From assembly GCA_963665215.2 (NCBI GenBank), contig CAXXWW010000006.1:62001-126000 (forward strand): 64,000 nucleotides of DNA, written 5' to 3'. The notes beneath the pieces are model-generated. The model had not been told where the DNA came from. It saw only the letters and a program-made list of their open reading frames with translations, and made no database searches. The stretch comes from G963665215 sp963665215 (GTDB taxonomy: Bacteria; Chloroflexota; Dehalococcoidia; Lucifugimonadales; CAUZJF01). Within the stretch, counting starts at the first letter, position 1. Each line of letters starts with the position of its first letter. Both the position numbers and the translations under genes were made by a program. Of this stretch, positions 35,272 through 44,687 are shown piece after piece.

Positions 35272-36036
35272 CTACTCCGGTGTTCCGCTGCTCTCCAGCA
35301 CCCTGATCTGCTCGTCGAGCTGGCCGAGCTTCCCGTACTCTTCCTGTACCAGATGGTAGCACCGCCGGAGGTAGAGGTCCGCCAGCTCGGCGCCAGCTTC
35401 GTCGCTTGACTTAACGGCCTCAATTAGCCGCGTGATGCCATGATTGTCGGGGAGGTGCCCGGCCAAGACGTGGATCTCGGCCTCAGCCTCGGCTATCAGG
35501 CCGGCGTCGGACCCCTCGGTGGCGAACCGGAGCCTTCCGACAAGCTTGGTCAGCTCTCCCAGCCTGTCGGTCTCGCTCATCAGGGCGTAGAGGACATCGC
35601 TCACCCCCAGGCCGGTGTCCTCCTCCATATCCTCCTCCGGCTCCTGCTCGGGGATGCCCGTGACCCGGGTGTACATATCGGCGTACTGCTGGACCGCTTC
35701 GTTTACCGACATCATCGCCGAGGGCACATCGGAGGCGTTGAGGGTGCCGGCGAAGAGTATGTCATCGTCCCGCGTGGCGGCCAACTCCGTCAGGGCGCTA
35801 TAGCTCCCGAGACGCTCGGGCGCGGGGGGAAAGGCGAAGGCCGTCAGGTCCGTCGCGCCTAGCTCGCCCACCTGGTTAATGAGGAACGGGGGCACGTACT
35901 TGGACACGTCAACGGCAATCGGGAGGACCACCAGATAGGTGACCCAGATCTCCTCAGGGTCTGCGGAGCTCCTGAAATATAGGAGCGCGTGCCCCTTGGG
36001 CCGCTCCTTGCTTCCGCTGTCGAATATGATGTCCAT
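35272..36036 (-). CDS. Hypothetical protein, acidic, no recognised domain
   Basis: A 254-residue protein starting MDIIFDSGSKERPKGHALLYF. The N-terminal ~85 residues look alpha/beta (IWVTYLVVLPIAVDVSKYVPPFL), a very acidic linker follows (EQEPEEDMEEDTG), and the C-terminal half is mostly charged amphipathic helix (EAEAEIHVLAGHL, YGKLGQLDEQIRVLE). No signal peptide or membrane helix. Codon use matches the neighbours, which supports a real gene. Function unknown. Divergent from pyrD. Confidence 0.75.
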   Translation of the reverse strand: MDIIFDSGSKERPKGHALLYFRSSADPEEIWVTYLVVLPIAVDVSKYVPPFLINQVGELGATDLTAFAFPPAPERLGSYSALTELAATRDDDILFAGTLNASDVPSAMMSVNEAVQQYADMYTRVTGIPEQEPEEDMEEDTGLGVSDVLYALMSETDRLGELTKLVGRLRFATEGSDAGLIAEAEAEIHVLAGHLPDNHGITRLIEAVKSSDEAGAELADLYLRRCYHLVQEEYGKLGQLDEQIRVLESSGTPE

Positions 36037-36299
36037 ACGGTGACGTGCCGCCGTCCCTAGCCTCAGCCAAAAGTATTATACGCCAGAATCCTGCCGGATG
36101 TCGGCGGCCGTCCGGTGGTAACGGTCTGACGGACCCCGGCAAGGCTGGAGGGCCGCGTCCCTGCTATAATCGCCACGGCGTCGGCAGGATGTGCTGCCCC
36201 GCCCTGGACCTCCCGAATGGGAGAAGAGCTCCCGCCGCCTGCGTCGTCGCCCAACCCGCCCTCGCGGACAACGGGCGCGTCGCTATATCCTGGTCTGCC

Positions 36300-37367
36300 A
36301 TGACTATCATTTCAAATGGGTACAGGCTCCTCCTCAGACCACTCTTGTTCATGATGGCCCCCGAGGCCGCTCAGACGGTGGCCGAGTTTGCGCTGAAAAG
36401 GAGACTGGCCTGGCGCTTGCTGTCGCCGGCCTTCCGGGTGCGAGACGCGAGGCTCAGGGTTAGCGCGGGGGGCCTGATGATGGAGAACCCCGTCGGTCTT
36501 GCGGCCGGCTACGACAAGAACTGCGCTATGCTGCCGTCGCTGGGGGACCTGGGCTTCGGCTACCTGTTGGCCGGGACCGTCACCGAATCTCCGCAGCCGG
36601 GGAATCCGAAGCCGCGACTGGTCCGGTTGGCTGGGGAACAGTCGCTCCTTAACGCGCTGGGCTTTCCGAACGAAGGCCTGGAGTCCGCCGCCCGCCGCCT
36701 TGAGTTGGCCCGCGGCTCTGCGAGGGGCACGCCCGTGGTGGTTAGCGTATCAGGACTGGCCGCGGAAGAAATCGTCCGGTGCCATCGTCGCCTGGAGCCG
36801 CTGGCGGATGCCATAGAGGTAAACATCAGCTCGCCTAACACGGCGGGGCTCCGGTTATTCCACGAGCCGCGGGTGCTGGCCGAGCTCATAGACCGCGTAA
36901 ACGAGAGGAGATCGAAGCCTTTGTGGGTCAAGATGCCGCCATATCCGGCTGGCGGAGAGGGTCCACGAGGGAGCGAGGGTCTGGACAGCGTGCTGGCCCT
37001 GGCGAGGGTGTGCATGGATGGTGGCGTGGACGCCGTGACCGTGGCCAACAGCAGGCCCACCAGCGATGCGAGGCTCTCCACGGGGTCCGGCGGGCTCAGC
37101 GGCAAGGCGGTATTCCCCGACACGGTGAGGATGGTCGCCGACATCAGGGCCGAGGTTGGCGGCGGCCTCGCCATAAACGCGTGCGGCGGTATTTTCTCTC
37201 CCGGGGACGCGTGGATGGCGCTTCGGGCCGGTGCCTCGACGGTCCAGCTATACACGGGTCTGGTCTACGGTGGCCCCGGCGTAGTGAGGCAGATCAACCG
37301 CGGTCTTCTCGCCATTATGGAAAGGGAGGGCGTGGAGTCGTTGAGGGCCGCCGACGCCGGGGCGTAG
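36300..37367 (+). CDS. pyrD: Dihydroorotate dehydrogenase, class 2
   Basis: A 355-residue flavoprotein oxidising dihydroorotate to orotate in pyrimidine synthesis. The N-terminal amphipathic helices (YRLLLRPLLFMMAPEAA) are the membrane-associating extension that marks the quinone-linked class 2. FMN/substrate motifs: NPVGLAAGYDKN, GTVTESPQPGNPKPR, NALGFPNEG, VNISSPNTAGLR (catalytic Ser region), WVKMPP, and the phosphate-binding INACGGIFSPGDAW..GASTVQLYTGLVY. Start ATG 36300; the open frame extends upstream but conservation begins here. No other pyr genes in the window. Confidence 0.93.
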   Translation: MTIISNGYRLLLRPLLFMMAPEAAQTVAEFALKRRLAWRLLSPAFRVRDARLRVSAGGLMMENPVGLAAGYDKNCAMLPSLGDLGFGYLLAGTVTESPQPGNPKPRLVRLAGEQSLLNALGFPNEGLESAARRLELARGSARGTPVVVSVSGLAAEEIVRCHRRLEPLADAIEVNISSPNTAGLRLFHEPRVLAELIDRVNERRSKPLWVKMPPYPAGGEGPRGSEGLDSVLALARVCMDGGVDAVTVANSRPTSDARLSTGSGGLSGKAVFPDTVRMVADIRAEVGGGLAINACGGIFSPGDAWMALRAGASTVQLYTGLVYGGPGVVRQINRGLLAIMEREGVESLRAADAGA

Positions 37368-37487
37368 CGGCAGGACGCATCCTGGAAACACGATAGGTGG
37401 GCCAGGCGGGGATCGGGATGCATTGGGCGCATGGGCAGAGGGCCGTCCCGCATCCGGGCTGGACCTGGTATCCCTCCGCGGTTCGTC

Positions 37488-38468
37488 TCACCCCAGGGCG
37501 GCCTTTAGCTGGCTTACGGAGATGTTGCCGCCGCTCATGACGAGGGCGACCTTCTTGCCCTGTAACCGGTCCCTGGTCTTGACCGCGGCGGCCAGGGATG
37601 CCGCACCCGCCTGCTCCGTGAGGTTGTGGGTCTTCTCCAGGTGGAGTACGACGGCCTGGGCCATCTCTTCCTCCGTGACCAGGACAAAGTCGTCCAGCAT
37701 GTCGCGCATGATCGCCTGCGTCAGCTCGAATCCCACGCGGGTGGCGAGGCCCTCCGCCGCCGTGTCCATGGTCGATTCCATGATGCGGCCCTCCCGCCAC
37801 GACAGGTACGCCGCGGGCGCGCTCGCCGCCTGAACGCCTATCACCTGCTTGCGCGGGTCCAGGGACTTGGCCACGATGCAGGCGCCGCCCACGCCGCTCC
37901 CGCCGCCCACGGGGACCACGATCACGTCCACGTCGGGCAGGTCTTCGATGATCTCCAGGGTGAGCGTCGCGACTCCCGGTATCAGTGCGGGCTCGTTGGC
38001 TGAGTGGATGTACCGGTACCCCTCCTCCCCGGCAAGCCGCTCCGCGTGCTCTCGCGAGTCATCAAAATCGCGCCCGTGGAATATCAGGGTTGCGCCAAGC
38101 CGGCGCATGGAATCGGCCTTGTCGGGATTGGCGTCCACGGGAACAACCACGTTGGCCTCGACATCAAAGACCCCGGCGGCGTACGCGATCCCCTGGCCGA
38201 AGTTGCCGGTGGAGGCGACGACCACGCCTCCGCGCTTTTCCGCCACAGGGAGCTGAGAGATGACATTCAACGCGCCGCGCAACTTGAAGGAGCCCAGAGG
38301 CTGGTGGTTCTCGTGCTTCACGTACACCTCGGCGCCGATGAGCGCGTCCAGCGTAAGGTAGTGGTGAAGGGGGGTCCGAGTGATGTAGGGTGCGATACGG
38401 CGCCTCGCCTCGATGACGTCCAGCATCGTCGGTCGGTCTGACAAGCTAACCTCTCGCCGCTCAGTCAT
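37488..38468 (-). CDS. Threonine/serine dehydratase-like PLP enzyme
   Basis: A 326-residue fold type II PLP enzyme. The Schiff-base Lys is in GSFKLRGA, the phosphate-binding Gly loop is VPVGGGSGVGGA, the substrate loop is ASTGNFGQGIA (serine racemase/threonine dehydratase type), and the cofactor-N1 contact is in the final MSGGNIS. It has no C-terminal ACT domain, so it would be a catabolic, allosterically simple threonine ammonia-lyase, or a related serine or hydroxyamino acid lyase. Divergent from mutL with 132 bp between them. Confidence 0.88.
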   Translation of the reverse strand: MTERREVSLSDRPTMLDVIEARRRIAPYITRTPLHHYLTLDALIGAEVYVKHENHQPLGSFKLRGALNVISQLPVAEKRGGVVVASTGNFGQGIAYAAGVFDVEANVVVPVDANPDKADSMRRLGATLIFHGRDFDDSREHAERLAGEEGYRYIHSANEPALIPGVATLTLEIIEDLPDVDVIVVPVGGGSGVGGACIVAKSLDPRKQVIGVQAASAPAAYLSWREGRIMESTMDTAAEGLATRVGFELTQAIMRDMLDDFVLVTEEEMAQAVVLHLEKTHNLTEQAGAASLAAAVKTRDRLQGKKVALVMSGGNISVSQLKAALG

Positions 38469-38600
38469 ATGCGCCCGGCTGCCTGTGGGAGCGGGCCCCC
38501 GCCGCTGTGATACGATAGCACAACGGTGGCTGGCAGTGGGGAGAACTCCCGCTCCGGCTCACCTCGACAAAGGGTCCCACGAGAGAGAGCGCCGCCCAGC

Positions 38601-40355
38601 GTGTCCATACGACTCTTGCCGCCAGATGTCTCGTCCAAGATCGCCGCCGGGGAGGTCACAGAACGTCCCGCTTCGGTGGTCAAGGAGCTGGTTGAGAACT
38701 CCCTGGACGCGGAGGCCTCTGAGATTTCCATAGAGGTGAGGGCAGGTGGCACGGAGTATATCCGCGTGTCGGACAACGGGGAGGGCATAGCCGCCGACGA
38801 GGTGGAGCTCGCGTTCCAGAGATTTGCAACGAGCAAGCTGTCGGGCCCGCCTGACCTCGAGGCCATCTCGACCCTGGGGTTCCGGGGCGAGGCCCTGCCC
38901 AGCATCGCGGCGGTGTCAAAGGTCACCCTGGTCACGAGGACCCCGTCCGAGGACGCGGGGACTCGCGTAGAGGTGGCTGACGGCAAGATCGCGGGCACGC
39001 AGCCGGAGGGCGCCGCGCTCGGGACCGCGGTAACGGTCCGCCAGCTATTCAGCAACTTCCCGGCACGCCGCAAGTTCTTGCGGTCAGCCGCCTCCGAGGC
39101 GTCAAGGGTCCAGTCACTGACCATCCGGTTCGCCCTGGCCTTCCCGGGCGTTAGATTTCAACTGACCATCGACGGCTCACAGGTGCTGTCAAGTTCGGGC
39201 TCAGGGGACCTGAGGGAGGTTATCTCGGACGTCTACGGGGCGAGCGTGGCCCACGCGATGCTGGAGCTGGGCGATGAGGACCAACGAGGTGAGCCCGGCG
39301 TTCCCGTTCCAACCGGTATGATAGGCCCCCCATCTCTGACCAGGGCCAATCGGAATCACATCAGCATATTCGTCAACGGCCGCTGGGTGCAGAACCGGAT
39401 GCTCGGCTACGCCCTGCAGGAAGCGTACCACGGTTTCCTGAAGGAGAGGCGGTTTCCGGTCGCCGCCGTGAACGTGGCGCTCCCCTACGATGAAGTCGAC
39501 GTCAACGTGCACCCGTCGAAGACCGAGGTGCGCTTCCGCAGGGAAGGTCCCGTGTTCTCAGCGCTGCAGCAGGCGGTCCGCCACACCTTGACAACCCACT
39601 CGCCCGTCCCAGAGGTCGCGAGGGGGTCCGGCCCGGCGACCTCCGGGGCCGCACAGCCGCATGTATGGTCTACGCGCCCCCGGGCGCACGGCCTTACGGC
39701 AGCATCCGGCGGAACTGGGCCGGAGCCTCCGGGCGCAGCGCTCTCACAGCAAAGTCCGCCGGAACCGCTGGTGCCCCGAAGGGCGCTGCCGGCCCTCAGG
39801 GTCTTGGGTCAGTCTCAGAGCACCTACATCGCGGCGGAGGGCCCCGACGGCGTGTACCTCATCGACCAGCACGCAGCACACGAGAGGGTACTCTTCGAGC
39901 GGGTAAGGACGGAGGCCGCGTCTGAGCCGCCCAGCGTCCAGGGCCTGATGGAGCCAGCGACGGTGGAGCTGGACCCCCGCCAGAGCGAGCTGGCGGATTC
40001 TCAGTCCGATCTGCTGGAGCGTCTGGGCTTTCAGGTCGAGGCCTTCGGCGGCCGGACATACATACTGCGTGGAGTCCCGGGCCTGCTGTCGGATGAGGAC
40101 CCGGCGAGGGCCTTGATAGACGTTCTAGACCTGATGGCCGAGGGCGGCGGCTTCGAGTCGTGGGAAGAGCGGGCCGCGTACTCCATCGCATGCCACGGCG
40201 CCATAAGGGCGGGCAAGGCGCTGTCGCAGCAGGAGATGTCCGAGCTCATCCGGCAGCTTGAGCTGTGCGAGCAGCCCCACACCTGTCCCCACGGGCGCCC
40301 CACGATGATCCATCTGAGCTCCGCCCACCTGGAGAGAGAGTTTGGGCGGCGGTAG
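38601..40355 (+). CDS. mutL: DNA mismatch repair protein MutL
   Basis: A 584-residue MutL. N-terminal GHKL ATPase: ASVVKELVENSLDA (metal-binding E/N), VSDNGEGI, FQRFATSKL, LGFRGEALPSI. Then the transducer domain with VNGRWVQNRML and DVNVHPSKTEVRF. C-terminal dimerisation domain with DQHAAHERVLFER (the DQHA(X)2E(X)4E endonuclease motif), ACHGAIRAG and CPHGRPTM. So it is the nicking type of MutL rather than the MutH-dependent type. The GTG at 38601 fits the family start; an in-frame GTG at 38526 would add 25 residues. No mutS nearby. Confidence 0.93.
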   Translation: MSIRLLPPDVSSKIAAGEVTERPASVVKELVENSLDAEASEISIEVRAGGTEYIRVSDNGEGIAADEVELAFQRFATSKLSGPPDLEAISTLGFRGEALPSIAAVSKVTLVTRTPSEDAGTRVEVADGKIAGTQPEGAALGTAVTVRQLFSNFPARRKFLRSAASEASRVQSLTIRFALAFPGVRFQLTIDGSQVLSSSGSGDLREVISDVYGASVAHAMLELGDEDQRGEPGVPVPTGMIGPPSLTRANRNHISIFVNGRWVQNRMLGYALQEAYHGFLKERRFPVAAVNVALPYDEVDVNVHPSKTEVRFRREGPVFSALQQAVRHTLTTHSPVPEVARGSGPATSGAAQPHVWSTRPRAHGLTAASGGTGPEPPGAALSQQSPPEPLVPRRALPALRVLGQSQSTYIAAEGPDGVYLIDQHAAHERVLFERVRTEAASEPPSVQGLMEPATVELDPRQSELADSQSDLLERLGFQVEAFGGRTYILRGVPGLLSDEDPARALIDVLDLMAEGGGFESWEERAAYSIACHGAIRAGKALSQQEMSELIRQLELCEQPHTCPHGRPTMIHLSSAHLEREFGRR

Positions 40356-40672
40356 GTCTGCCGCGGCCGGTTCGGCCCGCCCATCCACCTCAGCAGCGGG
40401 ACCAGGCGGCCTCACTGCTTGCCCGTGCCGGCGCCGGGGGCGCATTTCTGCTAGTGCTTTGGGGGTGGCGCCGGCGGTGGGCCCTATCGAGCGTCTGGGC
40501 GGGCCGAAGGCGCGCTCCCTCTTCCAAGCTTGCGCGCCACCGTCTTACCCGAAAGCATAAACGAGAACAAATGTCCTTGTCAATGCATACGAACATCTGT
40601 TTTACCGAGATTTGGAGAGCTCGAAGGTGACGCGCGAAACGCGGGCCCTTAGCGCGGTCCACGGTCCATTTC
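40356..40672. other. Gene-free stretch between converging mutL and Pit genes
   Basis: I see no gene, RNA or clear terminator here; the AT-rich part around 40556-40620 might hold a terminator but no convincing stem was found. Confidence 0.4.
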
Positions 40673-41683
40673 TCAGGTGACTAGACTCAGCAGAAGGTAC
40701 ATGGCCGCGCCCAGCAAGACGACGACCGGGAATGTGAGGACCCAGGCGTAGACGATCTCCTGGGCCACCCCCCAGCGCACCGCGGACAACCGGCGGGTGG
40801 ACCCCATCCCCAGGATCGACGAGGTGATTACGTGGGTTGTGCTCACCGGGGTGCCCGTGCGGGAGGCCAGCTCGATGACGCTGGCTGCCGAGCCCTCCGC
40901 CGCGAAGCCGTGGGGGGGCCTCATGGTGACGATGCGCACCCCCAACGTCTGGATCACTCGTCGGCCGCCGAGATACGTGCCGGCAGCCATCACTGCGCCG
41001 GATAGAACGATCACCCACAGCGGCACCTCGAAGGGGATACCGGCCCCCTCCCAATCATAGAACACCGCCAGCGACAGTGTGATGATGCCCATCGTCTTCT
41101 GAGCGTCGTTGGAGCCGTGGCTGAAAGCCATGCCGGCGGCGGACAGCATCTGGAGCTTGCTGAAAATCGACGTCACCCTTGCCGGAGGGGTCCTGCGGAA
41201 AATCCAGTAAACGGCCAACATCAAGATGTATCCACCCAGGAAGCCGAGTATGGGGGAGAAGACGAGGCCCAGGCCGATCTTCTGCATACCGGAGAGCTCC
41301 AGCACGCCCCAACCTGCGTGAGCGACGGACGCCCCGGCTAGCCCCGATATGAGGCTGTGGCTGCCGCTGACGGGCATACCCAGGCGAGTGGCGGCGAAGA
41401 CCCAGATGGCGGCGGCGAGCACCCCACCGGCCACGGCCACTAGGGTGACATCGTCAATTTGCACGACCCCCTTGCCGACCGTCTTGGCTACCGCTGTCCC
41501 GGAGACGGCCCCCAGAAAGTTCATGACTGCGGCCATCAGCACCGCAGTCAGAGGGGACATCACGCGCGTCGACACTACCGTCGCGATGGCGTTGGCGGCG
41601 TCGTTGAAGCCGTTGGAGAGCTCGAAGACCAGAGCTATGATAATTACGAGTATGAGAAACGACAGGTGGGTCTGGTCTATCAT
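40673..41683 (-). CDS. pit: Pit-type inorganic phosphate transporter
   Basis: A 336-residue membrane protein of about ten helices. The PiT signatures are duplicated: FELSNGFNDAANAIATVV near residue 20 and FSHGSNDAQKTMGII near residue 190, both with the conserved GxNDA core. It takes up metal-phosphate with protons or sodium. It is 5 bp downstream of the DUF47 gene in the same minus-strand operon, a very common pairing in which the PhoU-like protein tunes the transporter. Confidence 0.92.
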   Translation of the reverse strand: MIDQTHLSFLILVIIIALVFELSNGFNDAANAIATVVSTRVMSPLTAVLMAAVMNFLGAVSGTAVAKTVGKGVVQIDDVTLVAVAGGVLAAAIWVFAATRLGMPVSGSHSLISGLAGASVAHAGWGVLELSGMQKIGLGLVFSPILGFLGGYILMLAVYWIFRRTPPARVTSIFSKLQMLSAAGMAFSHGSNDAQKTMGIITLSLAVFYDWEGAGIPFEVPLWVIVLSGAVMAAGTYLGGRRVIQTLGVRIVTMRPPHGFAAEGSAASVIELASRTGTPVSTTHVITSSILGMGSTRRLSAVRWGVAQEIVYAWVLTFPVVVLLGAAMYLLLSLVT

Positions 41684-41688
41684 CTGGG

Positions 41689-42342
41689 CTAAGAGTGCTT
41701 GAGCACTATGCCCTCGAGCACATTGGCGGCGTCCTCTGCCCGGTCGGTGGCTTCCTCCATGTCGTTGTAGATGTCACGCCACTTGAGAATTTGAGTAACC
41801 TCGTACCCATCGTTGAATAGCTCGCCCATCGCGCGGCTGAGGACCTGGTCCCCCTCGTTTTCGAGCCGGTTTATCTCCACCGACATCGGGAGTATCTCTT
41901 GCAGCTTCGAGCCGCGCCTGGAGAGCAGGCCGACGGCCCGCTCCAGCTCGTCGGCGCAGCTCACGATGATCGTAGCCAGGTGGCGCGCGTACTCGGTGGT
42001 CTCCTCTATCCTGTACTCAAGTGTGTACTGCGCCGCCTCGTCGATGGCATCGATCACGTCGTCCAGCCGGCCTGCCAGCGCCAAGATGTCCTCTCGATCG
42101 ATGGGCGTGACGAACGTACGGTGGAGCGACTGGGTGATGTCGTGGATGATCCGGTCCCCAAACTCCTCCAGCTCCTTTATCTCCTGCACCTTGGCCGGAA
42201 CGTTCTCGAAGTTTTCCATCAGGTCTTGAAGGCTGCGGGCGACTCGCTGGATGTTCTGAGCGCTCTGATGGAGCAAGAAAAAGAACCTGTCTTCTCTGGG
42301 GAGGAACGAAAGTTTGGGAAGGAACGAAAGCGATAACCTCAT
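41689..42342 (-). CDS. DUF47 (PhoU-like) regulator of the Pit transporter
   Basis: A 217-residue, mostly helical protein of the TIGR00153/DUF47 family. Conserved acid motifs KELEEFGDRIIHDI and EINRLENEGDQVLSRA match the metal-binding ExxxD blocks of PhoU-like bundles; LKWRDIYNDMEEATDRAEDAANVLE closes it. Starts at ATG 42342 with GGAGGAG upstream. Forms an operon with the Pit gene. Likely a cytoplasmic accessory/regulatory protein for phosphate uptake. Confidence 0.92.
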   Translation of the reverse strand: MRLSLSFLPKLSFLPREDRFFFLLHQSAQNIQRVARSLQDLMENFENVPAKVQEIKELEEFGDRIIHDITQSLHRTFVTPIDREDILALAGRLDDVIDAIDEAAQYTLEYRIEETTEYARHLATIIVSCADELERAVGLLSRRGSKLQEILPMSVEINRLENEGDQVLSRAMGELFNDGYEVTQILKWRDIYNDMEEATDRAEDAANVLEGIVLKHS

Positions 42343-42370
42343 GCGTCACTCCTCCGGGGGGCCACAGAAC

Positions 42371-42407
42371 AGAAGGGCCCCTCCATTACTAATGAAGGGG
42401 CCCTTCT
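42371..42407. promoter_or_regulatory. Strong hairpin in the leader of the phosphate operon
   Basis: AGAAGGGCCCCT (42371-42382) pairs with AGGGGCCCTTCT (42396-42407), and CATT/AATG extend the stem beneath a short ACT loop. It lies 29 bp upstream of the DUF47 start. It could be an attenuator, an mRNA-stability hairpin or a terminator against antisense transcription; there is no long U tract. Confidence 0.6.
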
Positions 42408-42647
42408 CTCCGGATGCCCAAGTTTGGTCGTCTGGTGCCAGACACGATGAGTCTTGGCCGACTTCCGGATTTCCACATCTTTGTGAGAATGGTAAAACCC
42501 GGCGCAGAGGATGTCAAGACGGCGAATCTCGCGGTCCCGCCACCGGCCCGTACTTTACAGCCGCGTTGCGGCCTAGATATAATCACGTATGGGATGTGGG
42601 GGTGTCCGAGAACGGCGGGTTGTTAAGCACTGTCCGGGAGAGAGAGT

Positions 42648-43157
42648 TTGGCCGTCCTGCCAATATACGAATTTCCTCACTCCATGTTGAGGCAGAAGGC
42701 CAAAAAGGTCCGCAGGATAGACAGGGCCATCCAGCGGCTGGCGGACGATCTGATCGATACGCTGATGGATGCTAGCGGCGTCGGTCTCGCGGCCAATCAG
42801 GTGGGCGTTCTCCGCCGGGTCATCGTGATCCAACTCCCGGAGGAGGAGGAGCCGCGGGTGTACATCAACCCCGAGATCGTTGACCGGAAGGGCGAGCGAG
42901 AGGTCGAAGAGGCCTGTCTCAGCGTCCCCGGTTATAGAGGCATTATCACTAGGGCGATCCGGGTGAAGGTCAAGGGACTGGACCGGGGTGCCAGGCTAGT
43001 CCGCATTCGGGCCGAGGGCCTGCTGGCCCAGGCAATGGAACACGAGGTCGATCACCTGAATGGCATCTTATATATGGACCACCTCAAGAGCCATGAAGAG
43101 CTCATCAAGGTCGAGGCCGACCCTGAGTATGCGGCTAACGAGGTGGTGGCCGTATGA
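42648..43157 (+). CDS. def: Peptide deformylase
   Basis: A 169-residue metalloprotease that removes the formyl group from nascent proteins. All three motifs are present: GVGLAANQVG (residues ~45), EACLSVPG with the Cys ligand, and MEHEVDHLNG with both His ligands and the catalytic Glu. Starts at TTG 42648 after a GGGAGAGAGAG stretch; no ATG fits. First of a plus-strand run with the nucleotidyltransferase, secD and secF. Confidence 0.95.
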   Translation: MAVLPIYEFPHSMLRQKAKKVRRIDRAIQRLADDLIDTLMDASGVGLAANQVGVLRRVIVIQLPEEEEPRVYINPEIVDRKGEREVEEACLSVPGYRGIITRAIRVKVKGLDRGARLVRIRAEGLLAQAMEHEVDHLNGILYMDHLKSHEELIKVEADPEYAANEVVAV

Positions 43158-43172
43158 CTCCGGCGCCCGGCC

Positions 43173-44687
43173 ATGAGTCCACAACCTGAAGCCGGACCAG
43201 CCCTCCCGCTGCCTACGTTTCAGTTTCCCCCGTTGATGAAGACCCTCGGGGAGTTCTTCGTCTCGAGGGAGGTCTCCGCCTATGTGGTGGGCGGCGCGAT
43301 AAGGGATGCGCTACTGGCCAGGGAGGCTCGGGACATTGACCTGGCTGTGCAAGGGGATACTCGGGTATTGGCGGCGGAGTTGGCCGTCCTCATGGGTGGC
43401 CGCTCCGTGGTGCTGGATGGCGAGCGAGACATTGTCAGGGTGGTCCTCCCAGGTAGCGAGGGCGACAGGGTCGTGGACCTCAACCCCATGCCCAACGGGA
43501 TTTACGAGGACCTGGCGAAGCGGGATTTCACCCTGGATGCAACTGCGGTGCCCGTGCAGGACGTGCTGACTGGCGGGGCTCTAGACAAGGTCATCGATCC
43601 CCACCATGGTGTGGCGGACCTGGAGGCAGCGGTGATCAGGATGGTGTCCCGGTCGGCCTTGGCCGCCGACCCCGCGCGCCTCATGAGGGCGCCCAGGCTG
43701 GCGGCCCAGCTACGCTTCAGCATAGCCGATGAGACCTCGGAGGCAATCCGCCGCCAGGCCCACTTGGTGGCCACCGTGGCGCCGGAGAGGGTGCGGGAGG
43801 AGCTCCTGAGGCTGCTGGCACAGCCATCCGCGGCCTCTTCGCTGCGTCTTCTAGACGATCTTGGACTGCTGTGTCTGGTCATTCCCGAGCTGGCCGAGGC
43901 CCGGGGGGTGACTCAGCCCAAGGAGCATCACTGGGACGTGTTTGAACACTGCATCGAGACGGCAGGCCAGGTGGAGCGCCTGATTCGATCCAGCAGCGGG
44001 GAGCCAGAGGTGTCCGTTGCCGAGACGGTGCCGTGGTCGCATGATTTGGATGAACATTTCGACCAGGACGCGGGCGACGGCCACAACCGGTGGACGATGC
44101 TAAAGCTGGCAGGGCTGCTCCACGACGTAGCCAAACCCGCTACCAGAACGGTAGAAGGTTCGGGGCGCATTCGGTTTTTGGGCCACCACCAGATTGGGTC
44201 CCAGGTGTCGGCTCAGGTCCTGACGCGGCTGAGGTTCAGCGGGCGGGGCACCGAATTGGTGAGCCGGATGGTGGAGCACCACCTGCGCCCCAGCCAGATG
44301 GCGCAGAACGGGGAGCTACCCACCGCCAGGGCGGTTTACCGCTACTTCAGGGATGTGGGAGACGCGGCCATCGATACCCTTTACCTCAACATGGCCGACT
44401 ATCTCGCTGCCAGGGGTCCGCAGCTGAGCAGACAGGAGTGGACGTTCCACTGCCGCACTATAGGCCACATCCTTGAAGAGGGGACGGCGCAGAAGGCGCC
44501 CGGGCGTCTGCCCAAGCTGGTCGACGGCCACGATATAATGGATACCTTTGGTCTCGCGCCTGGCCCCAAGGTTGGGGCGCTCCTTGAGGTGGTCCACGAG
44601 GCCGAGGCCGGCGGCGAGATCGCGTCGAGGGAAGAGGCGATTCACCTTATCGAAAAACAGCTAGGCTCGGGAGGCGGCGGTGCGTAG
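43173..44687 (+). CDS. CCA-adding/poly(A) polymerase-type nucleotidyltransferase with HD domain
   Basis: A 504-residue protein. N-terminal class II nucleotidyltransferase: VVGGAIRDALL and DIDLAVQGD (metal-binding DxD), then NGIYEDLAKRDFTLDATA and DPARLMRAPRLAAQLRF (the neck, RxxR-like). A long insert follows, then an HD phosphohydrolase domain: EHHWDVFEHC, LLHDVAKP, GHHQIGS. Bacterial tRNA nucleotidyltransferases with HD domains are built this way; CCA addition or repair is the likely role. Starts 15 bp after def, and its end overlaps secD by 8 bp. Confidence 0.88.
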   Translation: MSPQPEAGPALPLPTFQFPPLMKTLGEFFVSREVSAYVVGGAIRDALLAREARDIDLAVQGDTRVLAAELAVLMGGRSVVLDGERDIVRVVLPGSEGDRVVDLNPMPNGIYEDLAKRDFTLDATAVPVQDVLTGGALDKVIDPHHGVADLEAAVIRMVSRSALAADPARLMRAPRLAAQLRFSIADETSEAIRRQAHLVATVAPERVREELLRLLAQPSAASSLRLLDDLGLLCLVIPELAEARGVTQPKEHHWDVFEHCIETAGQVERLIRSSSGEPEVSVAETVPWSHDLDEHFDQDAGDGHNRWTMLKLAGLLHDVAKPATRTVEGSGRIRFLGHHQIGSQVSAQVLTRLRFSGRGTELVSRMVEHHLRPSQMAQNGELPTARAVYRYFRDVGDAAIDTLYLNMADYLAARGPQLSRQEWTFHCRTIGHILEEGTAQKAPGRLPKLVDGHDIMDTFGLAPGPKVGALLEVVHEAEAGGEIASREEAIHLIEKQLGSGGGGA

